Of a DNA stretch of 15,718 bases, positions 9,312 to 15,718 are shown one piece after another (within the stretch, counting starts at the first letter, position 1; each line of letters starts with the position of its first letter). The position numbers and the translations under genes were made by a program. Source of the DNA: Liolophura sinensis (Eukaryota; Mollusca; Polyplacophora; Chitonida; Chitonidae); contig NC_088299.1 in NCBI RefSeq assembly GCF_032854445.1, forward strand, positions 19,463,608-19,479,325, in the 5' to 3' direction. Under the pieces are notes generated by a model. It did not search any database, was not told where the DNA came from, and was given only the letters and a program-made list of their open reading frames with translations.

Positions 9312-9317
9312 AATAAA
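9312..9317 (+). terminator. Candidate poly(A) signal AATAAA for DENND11
   Basis: This is the first canonical AATAAA after the stop codon, 889 bp downstream, followed by a T-rich stretch. Cleavage would be expected at about 9327-9340. Support is positional only. Confidence 0.5.
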
Positions 9318-9339
9318 ATTATCTTTTTCAGCAGTACCC

Positions 9340-10004
9340 AAATAGAAATTCGGTAGTGAATTCTTTTTAGAAGAACAGATTTAAAAAGAAATAGAATTCA
9401 GAGAAAGAAGTGGAAGCGTCTTAATTTCGGGAGTCTGTGGAATTAGCCAAAACGATGATATTTTTACTGATGGCCGAGAAGCTGACACTACCAGTGCAGA
9501 TACCTCGTTGTATGTGGGCTCTATTTAGCAACTGCCAGGGTCTTAAAGCTGCCTTTATGACTATTTCTGTGTACTATTTTTCTGTTGCTGTACATTGCAC
9601 AATTTTTGCTTGCTCATTTGTTTTAGGGTATTTTGTCCCTGGGTGGAAGCGTTTAAGATCAAACCAACCCTCGAGCAGACTTTTGAATGAGTGCTGAATA
9701 TATAGTCTAATCTTATTGGAAATAGGTTACTATTTATAGCACGGGATGGGGGCAGGGAAGCTATTTTCAAAGGGCGTGTCTACGAACCTACATAACAAAA
9801 TGGCTGCTTTCTAAAACGAAATTCAGGGGAAGAGCAGCTGAATGTGTACCAATCACTGAAAACAAGGACTTCTATAAACCTCCATGTACACGTAGGTGCA
9901 CATATAATGCATATTAATACAACATATGTATACAAAGTCAGTAACCATCTTTGTAAAGTTTGTAAATTAAATTGAATTGTCTTTGATGTACATAAAACTA
10001 TGTG
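9340..10004. other. Intergenic sequence with no recognised gene
   Basis: AT-rich DNA with no recognisable protein, RNA gene or repeat. An 86-codon open frame at 9437-9697 has no family resemblance and no splice or promoter support. Confidence 0.6.
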
Positions 10005-10211
10005 CCAGCATCAGCATTATCCTGTGTTCCCAGCATCAGCATAATCCCATGTTCCCAGCATCAGCATAATCCCCTGTGTGCCTAGCATCAGCATAATCCC
10101 CTGTGTGCTCAGCATCAGCATAATCCCGTGTGCCTGGCATCAGCATAATCCCCTGTGTGCTCAGCATCAGCATAATCCCCTGTGTGACCAGCATAGGCAT
10201 AATCCCTTATG
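10005..10211. repeat. Minisatellite, eight copies of a 25-27-bp unit
   Basis: Units start at about 10005, 10030, 10055, 10081, 10108, 10133, 10160 and 10187. The core is CAGCATCAGCATAATCCC followed by a variable CTGTGTG linker. Inside each unit CAGCAT is itself doubled. The last unit is degenerate (CAGCATAGGCATAATCCC). Confidence 0.95.
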
Positions 10212-10466
10212 GCTACAAGTGTATAATAGGGATTTTTTTACATAAAGGTCATCATTTAGTGGTAGTGCTTAATTAACATACATGTAATATATACTTTTAA
10301 TTTACAAACCACTTTTATATCCCTGAACTGTATTCATGTGTTTGAACAGCCAGGTATGTGGATCAATGTCTGTGGTGCACATTAACATATAATATACCTG
10401 AACAGATCCATGGCTGTGCAGTAGACTAATTACCAAAGGGGTTTTATTTTTTATTTTCTCATTTTG

Positions 10467-10469
<3 letters not shown>
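10212..10469. other. Intergenic AT-rich sequence, nothing recognised
   Basis: It lies between the CAGCAT minisatellite and the TA run, with no coding or RNA signal seen. Confidence 0.6.

Positions 10470-10509
<40 letters not shown>
10470..10509. repeat. (AT)20 dinucleotide microsatellite
   Basis: An uninterrupted 40-bp alternating A/T run, probably length-polymorphic. It is self-complementary and could extrude as a hairpin. Confidence 0.97.
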
Positions 10510-10511
<2 letters not shown>

Positions 10512-13500
10512 TGTTTAATATCCACAGAATCCAGTCCCACTACTGTGTTTACTGATGGTATCTGGAAAATCTTGAATTGTCATGCTAGATGAGTGTCAGC
10601 CAGCTGACCATGTCATACTACTGCAACTGACTGAAAACGACCCATCTTTAATTATCTAGCAGAAGCAGAGACAGAATCTAAAGCTGCAACTTGCAACCAC
10701 ATTGACTTAATCATGTACCTTTAAACCCATGTTTGATGTGGGTAAAAGTCGCGTATTTCAGCTGATAACCCAAACCAGGGCTCAGTGTTCTCTGTTCTAT
10801 GATCTGATATTACAAGCCTGCCTTCTCTAACCCATGTTCATTTAGAATTCCTTCTTCAACACGTATTTCACCTTAAAGCTGGTATGTGAAAAGGCACTTT
10901 CGCAAAAGTACATAAAGGACTTGAAATGATACTTTAGGTACTAATTTCTGCGTTTTTCTGATAAGAAATTAATCAAACTTCTCCTAGAATTTCCTTAAAT
11001 CGTCCTATAATGTAAATGAAATGATCAGAATCGCGCAAATGTGTCACTTGAAAAATAATCTGAGATGAAATCCAGTACGTCTGCACCTATCTACACTAGT
11101 AACATGCTGCCATCATTATACTAATGAGTCTACCACACAGGTAAATGTTGAGAAGAAAACAGCACACAGCATTGGATGGGTACACATATGCTAACTTACT
11201 CATGTAGGTAAGGTATTCATTCTCAACTTTGAGGGCTTTGTTTTACCTTGAAGGTTGGTGGTAGGATTTTACAATTGACAAGTTGTTTCAGTTTAACTTA
11301 AAATTGTTCTATGATGTATTAACTCTCCTAAGGCTATACCCACGCTAATTCTTCTACCTGTTAAACAGCCCTTGCAACAGTAATTGTGAAACATTCTGTG
11401 AGAACTATGGAGTGTAGAGAAATAATTTCCACAGTTTTATGAAGCATACATATTTATTGTCACAAACAAGCGTCTATAAATTCCACGGAAACAAGTGCTT
11501 CAGGGGTTGAAAAGGTTGAGGATGAACATTGGCTTGAAAAGTACATGTTTACCAGTTCCTGTGTAGCATCACATTGTAGTAGGTATCCAGAACTCAATCC
11601 TGTATGAGTGAGAATTCACTGTAAGTACAGGTATGATTGTGTTATAGTTTTGAGGTCCAGTGTTTACCATGTTTAGTGTAACATAATATTTTTGAGGCTG
11701 TGCATGCTAAACCCTGATAATTTAATACAAACTTGTCCCTTCCCATCCCTTCCTTTCTTTGTCTGTCTGGGACAAAATGACTACAAGTCACGAAGATGTT
11801 GGGGATAATTTTGTTTTAATTTGGTAAGGTGTGTAATTTACTGTCAACCTGAACATTTTGCCTAATATGGACCGAGCGTCACATTGTAGCAGTTATATTC
11901 TAACATATTTAGTCGATGATGCTGGTTGCATACCACATGGTCAGTGACTGCCTGTTTGGTTGCCTTGCCACACCTTGCCATGCCGTGCGATGTGATGTGT
12001 TTGGACTGAACATGGCAGGTTAATCTGTTTTGTGCTTCCTGACTGTAGTGGTCTGCTTGTTTACCATGCCATACAGTGTGTTGAGAGTTGACTGGGAGTC
12101 ACTGAATCATGGACAGCAAATTTAAAAGAATTTCCCCAAAATGACATACCTTGAACTATGATAAATTTACAGCTTGTTGAGTTTATTTATGTATATATAT
12201 ATATATCTATGTATATTTACCTTTATTGGTTTATAGTAGACAACCTGTACATTGTGAGGTAGTGTTTTTTGGGGTTTTTTTTAAGAAACTAAGTACTTTT
12301 TTTAAAATGGATGTCCTATTTTAGCATAACTGCTTGATATATAAATGTACCTCTGAGCTACCCGCTGCTGCTTACATGTAGTACACAATATAAGGTGCTG
12401 AGACAGGTTCTGATATATAATAGCAGTAGCACCCTGCTGTAATAAAGTGAAGTTCTGTGAGGGGAATCGCAAATGTCTTTAAAACATTGATCAAGGTACA
12501 AGAGAAGGGTACTTAGAAAATGATGATGCTTGGTGCGAGGTCTGAGCAGAAAAATAGTGACTGATCTTGGTGACCTGTAAAAACGTCATGTCTGCCCCTG
12601 GATGCTACTTGTACTTGATCGCCACAACTATATTTTATAATTATACTGGATGATGCATTTGGCACTCATCAGCACCACAGAAACTTTTTGTAATACTATT
12701 TGCAGGACAACATGATCATTTGCGTCTTTACTTGATTAATTAAAAGTCTAGGATTTTTATGAATGCAGGGAAAAGCCACTTAGACCAGAATACATGACAA
12801 ACTGCAGGACTTACATGTACAGGTGTAGCCACAGTAAGTGCTGGCCACTGTCGCAGTATAAGTTAGATATCCTCGAGTTTGATGTAAAGGCCAATGAAAT
12901 ATATACATAAATTAAAAAAAAAATTAATATGCAGCCCAATCTAGGATGGCTGGATTAACCTTGAAGCAAAATGGCTGAGATGAGACAGTTGTCTGTGTGT
13001 AAAAGTGTTATAAGACATAGTCACTCAATCAAAACAATAGCTTGTCATACTTATTGATATACATGTTATTAACATAATTGCAATGTAGGCCCTAATAGAA
13101 AATGTACATTCACTGATCTGGAGGATGTGATAATGAAGAGTCTGTATCGGCAAATAGTAACTGTACAATGGTACGAACTCATGGCTGACTTAGTGGCTAA
13201 ATTAAATGAATGTGGAAAAATTTCTTCAATACTGCTCAGCAAATTGTGAATAAGAGACTTCTAAACAATCTTGTAACTTTTCATTTTAATGTTAACTGTA
13301 GTATAGGTATTCCATTTGTAATGATGGAATGTCAATTTATTTACACATTCAGGAAATCATCGAGCAAAATAGATTTCCAACTGCTGCAAAACTTGGGACT
13401 GTTTGGTGACTGTAAATTTATAGAAAAATATGACTGTTCTGGTTTCTACGACCATGTTTATAAATACAGATAAATACAATCTTCTGAAGGAGGCAGTTGT

Positions 13501-13999
13501 AGTTTACATAGTATAAAAATACTTGTAACGTCATCAGAGTAACCAGTTGTAGTAGACACGGTATACACACCTATAATATGAAGACGATTTGGGGGGCGGG
13601 GGAGACATGCTTGAGAATGGGCACCCGGTAAAAATGTAAAGTCTATATTGTGTTGACCTACCATGTATTGTAAAACATTTACTGAATGTAACCTGTAAGA
13701 ATTATATTTTATTTATACGCAAGGCGGTAATAATGACAAATACATAATGCCATAGTAAAACTGGAGTTGTGTTCTTTCATTAAAATGTGAAAACTGCTTG
13801 CATCCTGCACCATAAACGTAGAGCCATGTTGTGTGGCGTTTCACTGTTATGCTTGCGTTCCCACTGTTGTACATGCGTAAGTGTCCTACTGAAGCAAATG
13901 ATCGATTTTCAAAATACACATGCTTGTATCGTCACTCAAACTTCATCTTACTGTAAGACACAGTCATAACTGAGAAGGTCGTCATCTTATTTTATTCTT
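10510..13999. other. 3.5 kb of intergenic DNA with no recognised gene
   Basis: AT-rich sequence with a short TA run at about 12193-12206 and T-rich tracts near 12270. Open frames such as 13210-13473 are short, have no recognisable motif and lie in AT-rich DNA. An isolated AATAAA at 12441-12446 has no associated gene. A G-rich tract (GGGGGGCGGGGG) lies near 13591. Confidence 0.6.
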
Positions 14000-14860
14000 A
14001 TAGCGAAGGTTGTACTGGAACTGAATTTCCTTTCGCAGTGCCTTCTCTGCCTGCATCATTGAAAACTGATGACCGCTTCTCTCATGTGTGTTACCGGCTT
14101 TATTTCCTATTTGTATAATTTCTTACATACCTTTGTCTTTGGGAGCTAGTGTACAACGTTGTTTTGGAAATGGATCTTCCGATTATCGACTTGGAACGCC
14201 CTTTACGGTCTACGAATGGTATACGAATGTCGGACATGACGCTTATATTGACATCCCAGACCGGCTTACCTGGTTGTCTCCCCTTATGCAAAGATTTTAT
14301 TGACCAATCGTAGCCTCTGTTATCTACACACCTTCGTCCCCAGTGTGTCTGTGCCATTTATCAGAACACGTTTCGGGTTTTCTTCGGTTTTCTTCTCTTA
14401 CGCGCTACAGGGGATAAAAGACAGTGTTCAGATGAAAATGAGACTTAGTTTTCATTTCACCGTGTCTTGACCGTATGTTTGTGGCGATTTTTGCTCGTAG
14501 TTTTCCCGTGAAGTTGTTCGTATGTTGACAAGCAGCTGTTGTGAAGCCATGTCTGTGCATCAGCCGTGGTTGTTTACATGGTGTATTCTCTTGTAATGTT
14601 TGTGTTTTTGTGGTTGATTCTCTGTCTGGTGTTTATGTCCCATGTGGAAATTTTTATATTAAGTCCACAGCGATAGGTGTTCAGCGGCCGATATCCATCT
14701 TGATGACATCCTCAAGTCTGCCGTCTTGGATGCGGGAATGTATTCGGACGGCCTTGATGCATCTCGGCCTCTGTTTTCTAAATTACTCCTTACTGATTCA
14801 TAATCGACCAATAAAGTTGGCCTCTGTTTGAAACAACATTCAATAATATTTATAACCATG
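14000..14860. other. Less AT-rich region with scattered promoter-like words, no recognised product
   Basis: On the + strand there is an octamer-like ATGCAAAG (14286-14293), CCAAT (14304-14308), a TATA-like GATAAAAG (14413-14420) and an AATAAA (14810-14815) followed by GT-rich sequence. The order could fit a short transcription unit of about 400 nt. However, its ATG-initiated frames are very short and no RNA family was recognised. Each word is weak alone, so this describes a region rather than a gene call. Confidence 0.25.
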
Positions 14861-15123
14861 TATATCTTTCGTCAAAATTCTAAACCCGCTGTGGACTTAG
14901 AACTGGTAGAAATGGACGAGTAGGCCATGGCGCCACGCTGAAATTTTTGGGGAAAAAAAATTTCCCATAATTCCCCCTTCCGCCCTGTGATAACAGTGAT
15001 GTGTATGGCTTCTGGGCTGCGTACATACGCATGTGATACGCACATAAGGAGTGCAGACACCAGTGCACCCACGTGGTACACGGGAGGTATTGGGTGGTGT
15101 TGGATTTCGGGAAAGTGATCAGT
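14861..15123 (+). promoter_or_regulatory. 5' flank of the U2 snRNA gene, presumed promoter
   Basis: snRNA genes are driven by a proximal sequence element about 40-70 bp upstream of the start, here about 15055-15085 (CACCCACGTGGTACACGGG lies in it). I could not match this to a vertebrate or insect PSE, and there is no TATA box at -30, which fits RNA polymerase II U2 promoters. The call rests on position only. Confidence 0.3.
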
Positions 15124-15313
15124 ATCGCTTCTCGGCCTTTTGGCTAAGATCAAAGTGTAGTATCTGTTCTTATCAGCTTAATATCTGATACGCCTTCCAT
15201 CGGAGGGCATCGATATTAAACTGATTTTTGGAACTGGGTGAGAGATTTGGAGCTTGCTCCATTCTCGCCACGGGTTAACCCGGTATTGCAGTACTTCCGG
15301 GACTGGCCCACAA
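15124..15313 (+). ncRNA. U2: U2 spliceosomal snRNA
   Basis: U2 pairs with the intron branch point in the spliceosome. The sequence begins ATCGCTTCTCGGCCTTTTGG, as U2 does in animals, and continues with GTGTAGTATCTGTTCTTATC, containing the branch-site-pairing GTAGTA (15158-15163). A hairpin GCCTTC/GAGGGC follows, then the Sm site ATTTTTGG at about 15223-15230. Next is the large stem-loop III around GGAGCTTGCTCC and stem-loop IV CCCGG/CCGGG enclosing TATTGCAGTACTT. The length of about 190 nt matches animal U2 (188-192). The AAAGTGTAG spelling, with one A more than human, is as I recall for fly and worm U2. The 3' end is uncertain by a few bases. All stems and motifs are intact, so it looks functional rather than a pseudogene. 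Confidence 0.97.
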
Positions 15314-15328
15314 CTCCTAACACAAACA

Positions 15329-15337
15329 AAAATCAGA
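15329..15337 (+). promoter_or_regulatory. Candidate snRNA 3' box
   Basis: AAAATCAGA fits the AAARNNAGA half of the metazoan snRNA 3' box, which directs Integrator-dependent 3' end formation. It sits about 15 nt beyond the U2 3' end, within the usual range of roughly 9-19 nt. The GTTT half of the consensus is not present. Confidence 0.55.
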
Positions 15338-15453
15338 CTTAAAATTCGAAAGCAAATTTCTGCACTTAGTCCTCACTTTTATTCGTAGTAATTGTACATA
15401 TGTTGTAAGATGTATGCTTGGTTATTGTTATTGTATTATGCAGGCTGTGTATC

Positions 15454-15487
<34 letters not shown>

Positions 15488-15513
15488 ATATATATATATA
15501 TGTGTGTGTGTGT
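15454..15513. repeat. Compound (AT)n/(TG)n microsatellite
   Basis: Alternating AT with three phase breaks (TATTAT, ATAATA), then a TGTGTGTG run. It lies about 140 bp downstream of the U2 gene. Confidence 0.95.
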
Positions 15514-15718
15514 TGCCATCATTTGTGTGCATATGCTGGTTACAGAAATAAAGCAGTATTATTATAGTCTGCTTTTCTTCTTTATTAAACGTTAATTTCG
15601 CTTGCTGAGCTGTCAACCCAGCGGGTATGACTTTTGGACTGTATGCCGGGTTGCTGCGCGCTGCGCTGCGCTGCATGTGTTGTACACGCGTCACAACTGA
15701 CTTGGGCTTGAAGCAGAC
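15514..15718. other. Terminal sequence, nothing assigned
   Basis: It includes an AATAAA at about 15547-15552 and a GC-rich run of imperfect GCTGC/GCGCT units at about 15651-15673. The window ends before any gene can be recognised. Confidence 0.6.

Larger units (their letters stand above)
8424..9335 (+). other. Probable DENND11 3' untranslated region
   Basis: Non-coding sequence follows the stop codon down to the first AATAAA, giving a UTR of about 0.9 kb. It includes a TGGC tetranucleotide run. Longer 3' UTRs using later signals cannot be excluded without transcript data. Confidence 0.5.

Noticed and set aside
12441-12446. AATAAA in intergenic DNA as an alternative DENND11 poly(A) site
   Set aside because: It lies 4 kb past the stop with an earlier signal at 9312; transcript data would be needed to support it.
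13210-13473. 87-codon open frame in the intergenic region
   Set aside because: AT-rich, no recognisable domain, no promoter or splice context; such lengths arise by chance in this composition.
14541-14831. 96-codon open frame before U2
   Set aside because: It begins at GTG rather than ATG, matches no family I know and runs past a poly(A)-type signal.
14930-14990. Near-palindromic AAATTTTTGGGGAAA and TTTCCC/TTCCCCC tracts upstream of U2
   Set aside because: Low-complexity homopolymer runs give short self-complementarity without a defined stem or element boundary.
15148-15160. Extra A in the U2 sequence (CAAAGTG versus human CAAGTG), possible pseudogene mark
   Set aside because: Fly and worm U2 have the same three-A spelling as I recall them, and all stems and the Sm site are intact.
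15451-15694. Open frames rich in IYIYIY on both strands
   Set aside because: They are translations of the AT microsatellite.

Overview
The window is animal nuclear DNA: an intron-rich protein gene with GT-AG introns, an AT-rich background with abundant microsatellites and minisatellites, and a spliceosomal U2 snRNA gene. Two things point to a lophotrochozoan, most likely a mollusc. One is a SINE tail and body of a type I associate with molluscan genomes. The other is an excess of the palindromic octamer TACATGTA, which I associate with bivalves. Species cannot be fixed from the sequence alone.

Bases 1-9335 (+ strand) hold the 3' three quarters of a DENND11 (KIAA1147/LCHN) orthologue. Seven coding exons lie at 430-588, 2779-2941, 4122-4260, 5138-5263, 5562-5712, 7496-7564 and 8225-8423. 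They join in frame with no break to give 335 residues ending in a stop at 8421-8423. The N-terminal part (about 100 residues in the human protein) lies upstream of the window. A 3' UTR follows, with a candidate poly(A) signal at 9312. The introns carry two SINE tails facing each other, two copies of an unclassified dispersed repeat, three minisatellites and a 112-bp tandem duplication. That duplication copies the exon-4 5' splice site together with G-quadruplex-forming sequence.

Bases 9336-15123 contain no gene I recognise. They hold an eight-copy CAGCAT minisatellite, a (TA)20 run, AT-rich DNA and a less AT-rich stretch (about 14000-14850) with weak promoter-like words. At 15124-15313 lies an apparently intact U2 snRNA gene on the + strand, with the branch-site-pairing sequence, Sm site, stem-loops and a 3'-box-like signal. 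An AT/TG microsatellite and about 200 bases of undetermined sequence close the window.

The two genes have no evident functional link beyond adjacency: one encodes a DENN-domain protein, the other a spliceosomal RNA. I found no novel multi-gene system here. The item most worth checking is the duplicated 5' splice site in DENND11 intron 4, where use of the second copy would truncate the protein.
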